DNA from: a virus
DNA: 32,647 nucleotides
Virus record (IMG/VR): IMGVR_UViG_3300025086_000123
Span: 1 to 32,647 of that record
Strand: one strand, 5' to 3'
A program made the position numbers and the translations under genes. Below the pieces are notes generated by a model that was not told the origin of the DNA, did not search any database, and was given only the letters and a program-made list of their open reading frames with translations. This document shows, piece by piece, positions 7,307 to 13,984 of this stretch (positions are counted from its first letter, which is position 1; each line of letters begins with the position of its first letter).

Positions 7307-7636
7307 GGGGTCATCGAAAGTTTTTTAATGTATTTAATGCTTATTTATTGCAGTCTAGCTGACTGCACTTATTCACCGAGCCCAAACCCCTTATTCTTAT
7401 AGTATATATAATAGATATATTATTTATTACATTACTACATACTACCTACCCTACCCCTCTCTCTGATACATATGGGGGGGTATTAGGCACTACAGGTGAC
7501 TGCATTATTGCAATAAATGCAATTAATACTAAGACATTGTTTTAAATAGAGAATACACCGTTATTTAAAAAAGCACTAAATACTGCAATAAATAAAGGCA
7601 CGAAAAAAATAATTTAAAATAATTTTCACATAGCCC
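7307..7636. other. AT-rich repeat region, candidate origin or control region
   Basis: No gene is supportable here. The region is strikingly A/T-rich and carries related repeats: TTATTTATTGCAG at 7341-7353, its exact inverse complement CTGCAATAAATAA at 7583-7595, and TGCAATAAAT at 7509-7518, the last inside a near-palindrome TGCATTATTGCAATAAATGCA (7501-7521). TGACTGCA occurs at 7360-7367 and 7497-7504, and GCAGTC-TAGCT-GACTGC forms an inverted repeat at 7350-7366. A pyrimidine tract and a run of seven G follow near 7450-7480. Inverted iteron-like copies in the only long non-coding gap, between divergent early operons, fit a replication origin; this is inference. Confidence 0.5.
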
Positions 7637-7665
7637 TTGAACATGAGGGCCAGATGTCCTATGTT
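7637..7665 (+). promoter_or_regulatory. Early rightward promoter, operator degenerate
   Basis: TTGAAC (7637-7642), 17-bp spacer, TATGTT (7660-7665). It aligns with the other members of the promoter family and keeps the right operator arm (ATGTC) but has lost the left TGACA arm, so it may escape the common repressor. Drives the 7707-8403 gene set. Confidence 0.65.
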
Positions 7666-7674
7666 ACTTGTATA

Positions 7675-7692
7675 GGGCAATGAAGCCCACTA
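7675..7692 (+). repeat. Leader hairpin repeat, copy 1
   Basis: GGGCAATGAAGCCCACTA, identical at 7920-7937. GGGC and GCCC can pair around AATGAA. This copy begins close to the expected transcription start and lies just before the ribosome site TTAGGAGA of the 60-aa gene. Confidence 0.7.
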
Positions 7693-7706
7693 CTTAGGAG
7701 AGAAAA

Positions 7707-7889
7707 ATGCAAGGCTTTAAGATCACTTACCAAATCGGCTCAGATGACGAAATTGAAAGCCACACAAACATTATCAATGCCGCAGATGCAGATATGGCAG
7801 TGACTTATTTGCTAGAACAGAAAGACGAAAATGGTTTTCCACTATCGTCAATTATCATGCTGAAAATCACAAAAGTTGAACGCGTATAA
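7707..7889 (+). CDS. 60-aa hypothetical early protein
   Basis: First gene of the rightward early set. It has a clear ribosome site (TTAGGAGAG) six bases before the ATG. The product is acidic, with a strand-rich start (FKITYQIGSDDEIESHTNII), a central helix (AADADMAVTYLLEQKDE) and a final strand pair ending KITKVERV, which suggests a compact alpha/beta fold. No family recognised. A UUCG hairpin follows six bases after the stop. Confidence 0.72.
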   Translation: MQGFKITYQIGSDDEIESHTNIINAADADMAVTYLLEQKDENGFPLSSIIMLKITKVERV

Positions 7890-7894
7890 CAACA

Positions 7895-7908
7895 GGGGCT
7901 TCGGCCCC
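7895..7908 (+). terminator. UUCG hairpin, no U-tract
   Basis: GGGGCTTCGGCCCC: a perfect 5-bp GC stem with a UUCG loop right after the stop codon. It lacks a T-run, so it is more likely a partial attenuator or a 3'-end stabiliser than a full terminator. The same hairpin recurs after three other early genes. Confidence 0.55.
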
Positions 7909-7919
7909 ACCCACCCATC

Positions 7920-7937
7920 GGGCAATGAAGCCCACTA
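7920..7937 (+). repeat. Leader hairpin repeat, copy 2
   Basis: Exact 18-nt copy of 7675-7692, again followed by TTAGGAGA and a start codon. Its recurrence before two neighbouring genes suggests a duplicated leader with a role in translation or RNA processing. Confidence 0.7.
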
Positions 7938-7953
7938 TTTTAGGAGAACAAAA

Positions 7954-8178
7954 ATGACAAAACTTACAGCACTTATCAACCGCGCAGCAGCAAGCCACAC
8001 AAAGTTTTATGCAGTGCAAGCGGGTATATTTTTTGACGGCATGGATGACTTGATCACCGCTGTGGAGGCCGAGGGCTTCAGCACACAACAAAACGATGGT
8101 GAGCGCGTACTTGTCGGCCACAAGGTGTGGATGACGGCACACGGCGTTATCACGCCTGTCAACACATCTAACCTCTAA
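7954..8178 (+). CDS. 74-aa hypothetical early protein
   Basis: The start is the ATG at 7954, placed by the ribosome site TTAGGAGA and by the repeated leader in front of it; a longer frame from 7876 would overlap the hairpin and leader and is rejected. The product has an Ala-rich helix (TKLTALINRAAASHTKFYAV) and a C-terminal strand region (GERVLVGHKVWMTAHGVITP). No family recognised. It lies between two UUCG hairpins. Confidence 0.72.
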   Translation: MTKLTALINRAAASHTKFYAVQAGIFFDGMDDLITAVEAEGFSTQQNDGERVLVGHKVWMTAHGVITPVNTSNL

Positions 8179-8183
8179 TCATC

Positions 8184-8208
8184 GGGGCTTCGGCCCCTTC
8201 ACTTTTTC
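8184..8208 (+). terminator. UUCG hairpin with short T-rich tail
   Basis: GGGGCTTCGGCCCC at 8184-8197 followed by TTCACTTTTT. The imperfect T-run suggests partial termination, lowering expression of the XRE-type gene that starts 12 bases later. Confidence 0.55.
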
Positions 8209-8220
8209 AAGGAGTAAAAT

Positions 8221-8403
8221 ATGACACCAGAGCAATTCAAAGACGCACGACGTGCGCTTGGATACAGCCAGCAATCTCTGGCAGATGAGTGGGGCATGGG
8301 ACAGAACGGTAACCGCACCATACGCCGCTGGGAGAGTGGCGAGAGGCCGCTGAACCCGGTGGCCAGTTACGCTATAAAATTAATGTATGATAATATGGAA
8401 TAA
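8221..8403 (+). CDS. XRE/Cro-type helix-turn-helix regulator
   Basis: A 60-aa protein that is almost entirely one Cro/C1-like DNA-binding domain: FKDARRALGYSQQSLADEWG forms helices 1 and 2, and TIRRWESGERPLNP is the recognition-helix and following-turn signature of XRE proteins. It has an AAGGAG ribosome site. As a last gene of the early-right set, behind a possible attenuator, it is a good candidate for the repressor that reads the TGACA-NN-TGTCA operators, by position and size only. No effector domain is present, so it would act as a Cro-like protein. Confidence 0.8.
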   Translation: MTPEQFKDARRALGYSQQSLADEWGMGQNGNRTIRRWESGERPLNPVASYAIKLMYDNME

Positions 8404-8406
8404 TCG

Positions 8407-8458
8407 TGTGGGTTTCACGGCTGCGTTTGAAAACGAATGCCCAGCGGTGTCACCCACA
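8407..8458. terminator. Imperfect hairpin between convergent genes
   Basis: TGTGGGT (8407-8413) pairs with ACCCACA (8452-8458), and the flanking CAC.GCTG / CAGC.GTG bases extend the stem with mismatches around a loop near 8425-8440. It fills the 61-base gap between the XRE-type gene and the methyltransferase gene that converge here. There is no T-run, so bidirectional termination is only probable. Confidence 0.45.
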
Positions 8459-8464
8459 GCGATC

Positions 8465-9046
8465 TTAAATCACATCAGATTGTGGTGGTAAAGTCGGTTT
8501 ACTAGCCAAAATATAATTTGTTTTGAGTGATGGTTTTTTGCTCCAGACGGTCCAAATGAAATCCATTGTGGCGCTCTTTCCACGCTCTGGTGACATCGCT
8601 GGACGCCACGTCAGAGCAATCACAGCCAGTGGCTTTGTCTGCCAGAACAGTCTCTGCCGCTTCTTAGCGTGCCAGAATGTGGACTTGGTGAGCATCGCAA
8701 ACGGAACTTCTTTTTGGGCGCATCTCTCAATGAACTCAGCGGCCAGATTAAATGGTGGATTTGTGATGATACCATCGCAGGAACAATCAGCAGTCAGGAA
8801 GTTCATGTTACTATGGCCATAGCCACGGTCATGCAGATCCGTTGAGATCACTCTGAAGTTGCGTTCTTCCAGAACTTTTGAGATCGCCCCATCGCCGCAA
8901 GCTGGCTCCCAAATACGCCCACCCCGAAACAGCCAATCAAATCTATCGATCAGTGCGATAGTGCATTCAGGTGGGGTTGCGTAGAAGTCAGCAGCGTTGC
9001 GGCTGTTTTTGGGCGACTTTCCCCCGATGACTGTTGATGACTTCAT
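8465..9046 (-). CDS. N6-type DNA methyltransferase
   Basis: A 193-aa Rossmann-fold methyltransferase that would methylate adenine in DNA using S-adenosylmethionine. Motif I is WEPACGDGAISKVL near residue 46 and motif IV is TNPPFNLA (NPPF catalytic loop) near 94; DVIS-like acidic strand ISTDLHDRGYG lies between. The order I then IV fits gamma/beta-type small phage enzymes. The ATG at 9046 overlaps the stop of the DUF6378 gene as ATGA; a 16-codon upstream extension is rejected for that reason. A separate target-recognition domain is not evident. It could protect phage DNA from host restriction or mark DNA for packaging or transcription. No partner restriction enzyme is present. Confidence 0.85.
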   Translation of the reverse strand: MKSSTVIGGKSPKNSRNAADFYATPPECTIALIDRFDWLFRGGRIWEPACGDGAISKVLEERNFRVISTDLHDRGYGHSNMNFLTADCSCDGIITNPPFNLAAEFIERCAQKEVPFAMLTKSTFWHAKKRQRLFWQTKPLAVIALTWRPAMSPERGKSATMDFIWTVWSKKPSLKTNYILASKPTLPPQSDVI

Positions 9047-9303
9047 CCCGACAACTCCCCGCCACACGCCATGTATCCACAAGAGTCCTGCCAATGATCA
9101 GCATTTTCGGGGGTTGACTTGATTCTGGCGATTTTCAGGAGCGCCATGCAGACGCCAATATCGTGCGGCTTGACCTCCACACCCAGATAGACTGACCAGA
9201 GATCAGCTATCATTGTAAAGTTACTTTCCATATCGCCGTGCTGGTCTGCACGATCCTTGGTCACATATTTTTTGGCGGTATCTAAAATTTCTGCTCTATC
9301 CAT
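9043..9303 (-). CDS. DUF6378 domain protein
   Basis: An 86-aa protein matching the DUF6378 pattern common in phages: an N-terminal helix with KKYVTKDRADQHGDMESNF, then MIADLWSVYLGV, then VCMALLKIARI and a final HWQDSCGYMACGGE. The conserved Asp, His and Glu in D-R-A-D-Q-H-G-D and D-S-C-G-Y recall all-alpha MazG/dUTPase-like nucleotide pyrophosphatases, which would place it in nucleotide pool control, but this function is inference. A GAGGATAG ribosome site lies at the end of the helicase gene, nine bases away. Confidence 0.75.
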   Translation of the reverse strand: MDRAEILDTAKKYVTKDRADQHGDMESNFTMIADLWSVYLGVEVKPHDIGVCMALLKIARIKSTPENADHWQDSCGYMACGGELSG

Positions 9304-9312
9304 TTTCTATCC

Positions 9313-11604
9313 TCAATGTTGTGGTGGGGCGAAATAAGCAAACCTTGGCTTGCCCCTCTGACCCTCGTTTGTCTGGCGGTATTCAATACCGCGATCCTCT
9401 TGCAGTGCCGCGAAAACTTCTTTGCGCCGTCTGGGTTCCATATTTGCGAAGGCCGACACTGTGCGTGATATCTGACTTTCGGTAATGCCACCCAGACCAG
9501 ATTTTTCGATCTTGGCGTAGACGGCTTTACACGCTGCATCAAATGGACCCTCTGCCATGTTTGACCTAAACATCTCAATGGTCTGCTTGGCGTAGTGATC
9601 GACATAATCGATTGACCACTGCATTGCGTCTGGACCGATTTCATCTTGGCCCATTGATCTGGATATGATCAAAGACAGGCGCATGGCGATCTCTCTGGAT
9701 CGATTGTACATGGCCTCCAAGCCAGTGCCAGTCTCTCGCCTAATGGCATCCACCAGTCGCTCCTCATAAGATCTGAGCAGTGTCTCAGCCTCAAACGTGA
9801 ACGGAACCTCAATTGGGTTTGGTGGCATGTCATGTGCATTGCCCAAATCTAAATCACCAATCTGCGCGTGGGCGTGATCCTTTGACCATGTTGCCAGACG
9901 TTCTGAGATATTTGATCTGCGTTTTTTCTGGGATAGCTGCACCCCGATCTCAGACTTTACGATAACGAATCGGTTCAGCAGACCAGACGCTACGTCACCA
10001 CCACCAATTGCCTGCATAAATTCAGACGGCGTTGACATGCCGACTAAGGTCAGGCTGGGGCGCTTTACCACCTTCTCTAGTTTCTCAGCATCTGCCGATT
10101 TCATGGTATTGGTTGCGTAGCCTTGCTGTCGGAGCGTGCCATCCTGTCGGCCAAAACATTCCATGATGGATGTTAGTGCATCTGCCTTGTGTTGGTTTCC
10201 CTTGGCAGCGGCTGACTTCAGTTGTCGTCCAAGCTCGTCCACTACCGAAACGTGTGTAGGTTTTTTGGTGAGCGTTGAAATCACCCCAGCAGCAGACGTG
10301 TAACCAGCGGGTCCGATCAACTCATCAAGCCCGGCCTCTTCGAGCAGCTCTTCGAGGACAGTCTTGGAATGCTCTTTGCCTGATCCTGTCTCGCCAATGT
10401 TGAGGAAATATAAAGAAGAGAAGTTTCTCTGATCTGTCACCCAACGTCTACCCATCACCACAGATCCGAAAGCTATAGCTGCTTGGACTGCAAACTGTGG
10501 CTGTGGTTTGATTGCTGTGACCGTGTAGTAGTTGACAACATCTTGCAACACGCCCGGTACACTTAAAAGATTTTCTGGTACGCTATCCAGAGGATTGTCG
10601 GATGACTTGGCTGGCTTTGATAAAATTTGGTCTGCAATTTTTGCGCCGTGATCGATGGCCTCTTTGTCATATTCATAATCTGGATCATTAGTGACGTTTA
10701 AAACTTGGGCGGCTTCTTTGACTGCGTTGCTGACATTGCCCTGATGCTCGTACTGGAGATACAGCTCGAAGGCATCGAAGGTGTGTGCGCTGTCAAAGGG
10801 ATCGCTGGCATGGTGCGAGTAGGCACGGCCATCATCAAACAATTTTACTCCAGCCAGTTTAGATGTGGAGTTAGGCGACAGGTATCTGCTGCGCGATGTT
10901 GGCTTGTAGCCATACTGCACCAGAAGTGTGTGCATGTCGTTGGCCTCATTATAGGCGTCGATCACACTGGTGCTGTCACCTTTTGGCCTTGGCTTCTTGG
11001 TGGGCTGAAACTGCGACTTCTTTTTCCAAGGACATATGTCTTGGAGCTGGGTTCTAAATTTATCCCAATCCTTCCAGAGCGTCAGGAGCTGTGTCGGCAG
11101 CTCTGGTAGTCCATCCCAGATTGGCATGCCTGACCACTCATACGGACGCCCAGTATCTGGGTGGATCGATGGTGGCAGAACATCTTGCACTGACCCAGCT
11201 CTAAGCTCGAAGACCACTTCGGTCTTGCGTGGATCTTTCTCAGTCGGCCACGATATTTTGTGTGTCACAAGATCTGGTGGAGCCTTGAAGATCAGCTTGC
11301 CACGATTTTCACGCCCAATGATTTGTGGTGCGGAGTTCATCAGTAAGCTGAAGTCGATGCCCAGCTCCTCAAAAATCAGCTTGGTATTCTCGACGTGATC
11401 GATATCAACAGCGCACGTTCCTGATGCGCCATGTAGCAAACCAACATTATGTGTGGGGTTTTTCTCATAGTATGCGCGAGCGGCTTCTGGATCTGACAGT
11501 GCCTTTTCTGGCTGCTGCCATCCAAAGCTCGTTGGCCCCTTTGATCCTGCTGGGATCGTGACTAAATACCAGCCCAGTTTTGAGCAATATTCTTCTATCT
11601 TCAT
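9313..11604 (-). CDS. PrimPol-DUF3987 primase-helicase
   Basis: A 763-aa replication protein. The N-terminal 180 residues form a PrimPol (bifunctional primase-polymerase) domain: NVGLLHG at 53-59, metal-binding CAVDIDH at 64-70, RENRGKLIFKAP at 98-109 and LPPSIHPDTGRPYEW at 143-157. The usual S-x-H motif is replaced by the ENRGK form seen in phage relatives. The C-terminal half is a DUF3987/D5-like ATPase with Walker A GETGSGKEHS (404-413), Walker B HVSVVDE (451-457) and a sensor region TLVGMSTPSEF. It would prime and unwind DNA at the phage origin. It follows the 59-aa XRE-like gene with an ATGA overlap and leads the DUF6378 and methyltransferase genes. No separate DNA polymerase gene exists in the window. 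Confidence 0.9.
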   Translation of the reverse strand: MKIEEYCSKLGWYLVTIPAGSKGPTSFGWQQPEKALSDPEAARAYYEKNPTHNVGLLHGASGTCAVDIDHVENTKLIFEELGIDFSLLMNSAPQIIGRENRGKLIFKAPPDLVTHKISWPTEKDPRKTEVVFELRAGSVQDVLPPSIHPDTGRPYEWSGMPIWDGLPELPTQLLTLWKDWDKFRTQLQDICPWKKKSQFQPTKKPRPKGDSTSVIDAYNEANDMHTLLVQYGYKPTSRSRYLSPNSTSKLAGVKLFDDGRAYSHHASDPFDSAHTFDAFELYLQYEHQGNVSNAVKEAAQVLNVTNDPDYEYDKEAIDHGAKIADQILSKPAKSSDNPLDSVPENLLSVPGVLQDVVNYYTVTAIKPQPQFAVQAAIAFGSVVMGRRWVTDQRNFSSLYFLNIGETGSGKEHSKTVLEELLEEAGLDELIGPAGYTSAAGVISTLTKKPTHVSVVDELGRQLKSAAAKGNQHKADALTSIMECFGRQDGTLRQQGYATNTMKSADAEKLEKVVKRPSLTLVGMSTPSEFMQAIGGGDVASGLLNRFVIVKSEIGVQLSQKKRRSNISERLATWSKDHAHAQIGDLDLGNAHDMPPNPIEVPFTFEAETLLRSYEERLVDAIRRETGTGLEAMYNRSREIAMRLSLIISRSMGQDEIGPDAMQWSIDYVDHYAKQTIEMFRSNMAEGPFDAACKAVYAKIEKSGLGGITESQISRTVSAFANMEPRRRKEVFAALQEDRGIEYRQTNEGQRGKPRFAYFAPPQH

Positions 11605-11780
11605 TTCGAATCACTCAGGTATTCAGAGAGTTTTTTCCATGTGTTCAGGCTGATTTGTTCGTTGCCGTCAGCGACTGCTTTTACCGTTGGGTGGGACAAT
11701 CCAGATTTCTCTGCAACAACAGTTAAACGCCTGTCGGATAAAGATTTTCGGATGTCATCGATAGGGATCAATGTGGTCAT
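11601..11780 (-). CDS. 59-aa XRE-like DNA-binding protein
   Basis: Too short for most gene finders but well supported: the product contains a helix-turn-helix LTVVAEKSGLSHPTVKAVAD at about 19-38 followed by ISLNTWKKLSEYL, the standard XRE fold. Its TGA overlaps the ATG of the primase-helicase gene as ATGA. It is the first gene after the divergent promoter region 11781-11880, so it may autoregulate the leftward replication operon. Confidence 0.75.
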   Translation of the reverse strand: MTTLIPIDDIRKSLSDRRLTVVAEKSGLSHPTVKAVADGNEQISLNTWKKLSEYLSDSK

Positions 11781-11813
11781 TTTCTGTCCTTTTTTTCAAA
11801 ATGTGTAAAAATA

Positions 11814-11842
11814 TCTTTACTCTCTGCAAATCTTTCTGTAAA
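11814..11842 (-). promoter_or_regulatory. Candidate leftward promoter for the replication operon
   Basis: Minus strand TTTACA (11837-11842), 17-bp spacer, TAAAGA (11814-11819). The -35 is one base from consensus; the -10 is weak. It lies in the 100-base gap between divergent operons, where a promoter is needed. No TGACA-NN-TGTCA site is visible here. Confidence 0.4.
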
Positions 11843-11857
11843 CCGATTTTTGTAGAG

Positions 11858-11875
11858 AGAGTAAGAAAAGGAAAA
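11858..11875 (+). repeat. A/G-rich leader repeat, copy 1
   Basis: AGAGTAAGAAAAGGAAAA, identical to 13473-13490. It supplies the ribosome site (AAAAGGA) of the first gene in the rightward recombination operon and resembles the GTAGAGAGAGAGGAAA leaders elsewhere. Confidence 0.65.
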
Positions 11876-11880
11876 TTGCG

Positions 11881-12258
11881 ATGAGCAATATTGATGGATT
11901 GGCCTCCGAGTGGCTAGAAGTGAAGGCGCAAGAAAAAGAAATTATCGCGAAACGCCGTGCGATAGAAGAGCAAATCACAAAGGCATTAGATGTCAAAGAT
12001 GAAGGCTCAATTTCCCACAAACTGGAACAACACAAAGTCACGCTGACACAGCCTGTATCACGCAAGGTTGATCCGATTGTCTGGGATAAAATCAAAGATA
12101 AAATTCCTGAAAATATGCACCCGATAAAGCAGACTATTTCTGCCGACGCGGCGGGTTGTCGTTATCTGTTGGAGAAAGAGCCACGGCTTTGGGCGAAAGT
12201 CTCGAAGGCTTTTGAATCCAAGCAAGGCAAGATTGGCGTTAAAGTCGAGCATCTGTAA
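11881..12258 (+). CDS. DUF7173-like early protein
   Basis: A 125-aa protein opening the recombination operon. The N-terminal 40 residues are a charged coiled helix (WLEVKAQEKEIIAKRRAIEE), followed by strands (KVTLTQPVSRKVDPIVWDKI) and a helical C-terminus (WAKVSKAFESK). Helix followed by a G-S-x-x-x-K-V-T-L segment and a V-D-P-x-x-W motif is the layout I recall for small phage proteins called DUF7173 that sit beside Sak4/RecT-type genes. The family name is given from memory and is uncertain. Its stop and the next start share TAATG. Confidence 0.6.
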   Translation: MSNIDGLASEWLEVKAQEKEIIAKRRAIEEQITKALDVKDEGSISHKLEQHKVTLTQPVSRKVDPIVWDKIKDKIPENMHPIKQTISADAAGCRYLLEKEPRLWAKVSKAFESKQGKIGVKVEHL

Positions 12259-12656
12259 TGCTGGCCGCAACATGTCTGGCTCTGAATGTGTACTTTGAGG
12301 CGCGTTCAGAGGCCAGTGTTCTCAGCCAATTTGCAGTCGCGCAAGTCACTATGAACCGAGTTCAGTCGGACAAATACCCTGACACTTTGTGTGGCGTTGT
12401 CTGGCAAAAGCGACAATTCAGTTGGACGCACGACGGCAAGAGCGACAAGCCATACGAAAAAGAGGCTTGGGTTCGCGCACAGTGGGTGGCCAAGGTGACA
12501 CTAGATAACCCCGAAAAAAACGTGGGGTTACTGCCAACAAACGCGCTGCACTATCACGCAGACTATGTCCAGCCAGCTTGGTCAAAGTCAAAATCTCTAA
12601 CGAGAATAACTAAAATTGGTAAACATTATTTTTACAAAAGTGGAGAAGTAAAATGA
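12258..12656 (+). CDS. SleB-like cell wall hydrolase
   Basis: A 132-aa enzyme of the SleB/Hydrolase_2 family, which cleaves glycan strands of peptidoglycan. The hallmark is LALNVYFEARSE near residues 7-18 with the catalytic Glu, followed by VAQVTMNRVQSDKYPDTLCGVVWQ and QFSWTHDG. The C-terminus has ALHYHADYVQPAW. The protein begins directly with the catalytic domain; there is no signal peptide or membrane anchor, so export would need a holin or host route. Unusually it sits inside the early replication operon, coupled by TAATG upstream and ATGA downstream, far from the GH19 endolysin at 29751-30365. It may act late despite its position, or have a non-lytic role. Confidence 0.85.
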   Translation: MLAATCLALNVYFEARSEASVLSQFAVAQVTMNRVQSDKYPDTLCGVVWQKRQFSWTHDGKSDKPYEKEAWVRAQWVAKVTLDNPEKNVGLLPTNALHYHADYVQPAWSKSKSLTRITKIGKHYFYKSGEVK

Positions 12657-12724
12657 AGACTGAAATGGAAATGGAAAAAATGCTGGATGAGATATTCAGC
12701 AAAATATTCGGGGGTCTATTCTAA
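12653..12724 (+). CDS. 23-aa linker microprotein
   Basis: A 23-codon frame between the hydrolase and Sak4-like genes, rich in Met, Glu and Lys (MKTEMEMEKMLDEIFSKIFG). It overlaps the upstream stop by ATGA and shares TAATG with the downstream start. Either it makes a small amphipathic helix or its only role is to carry ribosomes to the ATPase gene. Confidence 0.45.
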   Translation: MKTEMEMEKMLDEIFSKIFGGLF

Positions 12725-13479
12725 TGGCCATTAATTTAAAATCACTGTCGAAACCCACCGGGCAACGGCCAGTCATAGCGACCCTCTTCGGGGAGGGCGG
12801 GATGGGAAAGACGACATTGGCTGCAATGTTTCCAAATCCTGTGTTTATTCGAACTGAGGATGGCACAGCCAGCCTACAGGGGAATGAGAACGTCAGCCTG
12901 TTTCCGCTCGCTACGTCCACGCAGGACGTGCTGGATGCCATTGAAGTTTTGGCGACAGAGAAACATGAGTTTAAGACAGTTGTGATCGACAGCATTACGC
13001 AGTTGGCCACTTTAGTTGAGGCAGAAATTGTCGCTGCCGATCCAAAGGCAAAATCAATAAACCAAGCTGGTGGCGGCTATGGCGCAGGCTATGGCACTGC
13101 ATCTGAGGTGCATCGTCAAATCCGTGAGTGGGCTGGTAGCCTCGCCTATGAGACTGGCATGAATGTCGTGTTTATTGGCCACGCCGATACTGAAACTTTG
13201 GATCTGCCTGATATGGACCCATACGCAAGGTACTGTGTGCGGATGCATAAGAAGTCTATCCCGCACTATACGGATAATGTCGATCTGGTTGGGTTGATCC
13301 GACTGAAGACATTTACACGCGGAGATGGCGATAAAAAACGCGCCATTTCCACAGGTGAACGTGAGATCCTGTGCTTTCCACAGGCATCAAGCGTCACCAA
13401 AAATCGGTTCAATATCACTGAACCACTGCCATTCACTTTTGATGGCGGCAACCCATTTGCAAAATTTGTAGCAGAGTAA
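12724..13479 (+). CDS. Sak4-like RecA-fold ATPase
   Basis: A 251-aa single-strand annealing/recombination ATPase of the Sak4 (AAA_24) type, related to the RecA/RadB core. Walker A is LFGEGGMGKTTLA (residues 21-33) and Walker B is TVVIDSITQLA (85-95). Further conserved elements are GGGYGAGYG near 117-124 and FIGHADTE near 152, typical of this family. It would assist strand annealing or pairing with the DUF669 protein encoded just downstream, which is the usual partner. Length is normal. The stop codon lies inside the A/G-rich repeat at 13473-13490. Confidence 0.88.
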   Translation: MAINLKSLSKPTGQRPVIATLFGEGGMGKTTLAAMFPNPVFIRTEDGTASLQGNENVSLFPLATSTQDVLDAIEVLATEKHEFKTVVIDSITQLATLVEAEIVAADPKAKSINQAGGGYGAGYGTASEVHRQIREWAGSLAYETGMNVVFIGHADTETLDLPDMDPYARYCVRMHKKSIPHYTDNVDLVGLIRLKTFTRGDGDKKRAISTGEREILCFPQASSVTKNRFNITEPLPFTFDGGNPFAKFVAE

Positions 13480-13490
13480 GAAAAGGAAAA
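13473..13490 (+). repeat. A/G-rich leader repeat, copy 2
   Basis: Exact 18-nt copy of 11858-11875. Here it includes the TAA of the Sak4-like gene and the AAAAGGA ribosome site of the DUF669 gene, so the same leader initiates the two genes. Confidence 0.65.
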
Positions 13491-13495
13491 CTCTA

Positions 13496-13972
13496 ATGGA
13501 TCTCAATGGATTTAACGCGCTGGAAATTCAGCCACAGTCAACATACGAACCACTCCCAGCCGATTGGTATAAGTGTGTGATTGCCAATGCTGAAGAAAAA
13601 CCGAACTCAAAAAGAACTGGCTCATACCTCGAACTGAGGATTGAGGTTATAGATGGTCAATATCAAGGGCGTTTAGTCTTTGATCGACTAAACCTAAAGA
13701 ACCCAAATTCTGTTGCTGTAGAAATAGCACAGAGATCTCTATCATCGATATGCCGTGCGATTGATGTTCCAAGCCCAAAAGACAGCGCAGATTTGCTAGA
13801 CAAACCAATGATGGTTAAATTGGCTGTGCGTCCAGCAGAAAATGGCTACGAGGCATCAAACGAAGTGAAGGGCTATGAGGCTGCGGGTGCGGTCAAATCT
13901 GTTGGTGAGGGACTGGGGGCTGTGGCTCCTGCCGCATCAAACGGATCTGCCACACCACCTTGGAAACGATAG
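13496..13972 (+). CDS. DUF669 single-strand-binding-like protein
   Basis: A 158-aa protein of the DUF669 family, which accompanies phage recombinases and is regarded as an OB-fold ssDNA-binding protein. Typical elements are the N-terminal PLPADWYKCVIANAEEKPN, the GSYLELRIEVIDGQYQGRLV strand pair and the LNLKNPNSVAVEIAQRSLS segment. The C-terminus is Ala/Gly/Ser-rich and ends TPPWKR; unlike bacterial SSB it lacks an acidic tip. Adjacent to the Sak4-like ATPase, it would coat single strands during recombination-linked replication. Confidence 0.85.
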   Translation: MDLNGFNALEIQPQSTYEPLPADWYKCVIANAEEKPNSKRTGSYLELRIEVIDGQYQGRLVFDRLNLKNPNSVAVEIAQRSLSSICRAIDVPSPKDSADLLDKPMMVKLAVRPAENGYEASNEVKGYEAAGAVKSVGEGLGAVAPAASNGSATPPWKR

Positions 13973-13984
13973 TTCTATTCTATG

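Noticed and set aside
7441-7490. CTACC pyrimidine tract and G-run as a CRISPR-like or telomere-like array
   Set aside because: Units are irregular and too short; there are no spaced repeats. Treated as part of the AT-rich control region.
7876-7953. N-terminal extension of the 74-aa early protein
   Set aside because: It would translate through a UUCG hairpin and the repeated leader; the ATG at 7954 has the ribosome site.
9047-9094. 16-codon N-terminal extension of the methyltransferase
   Set aside because: Overlaps the DUF6378 gene; the ATGA junction at 9043-9046 gives the start used by neighbouring genes.
10705-11109. 134-aa plus-strand ORF
   Set aside because: Lies wholly inside the primase-helicase gene on the other strand, has no ribosome site and reads as low-quality hydrophobic/Cys-rich sequence.
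11837-11880. A sixth member of the TGACA-NN-TGTCA promoter family upstream of 11881
   Set aside because: The GTAGAGAGAG leader is present, but neither the TTGNAA box nor the inverted repeat aligns at the right distance.
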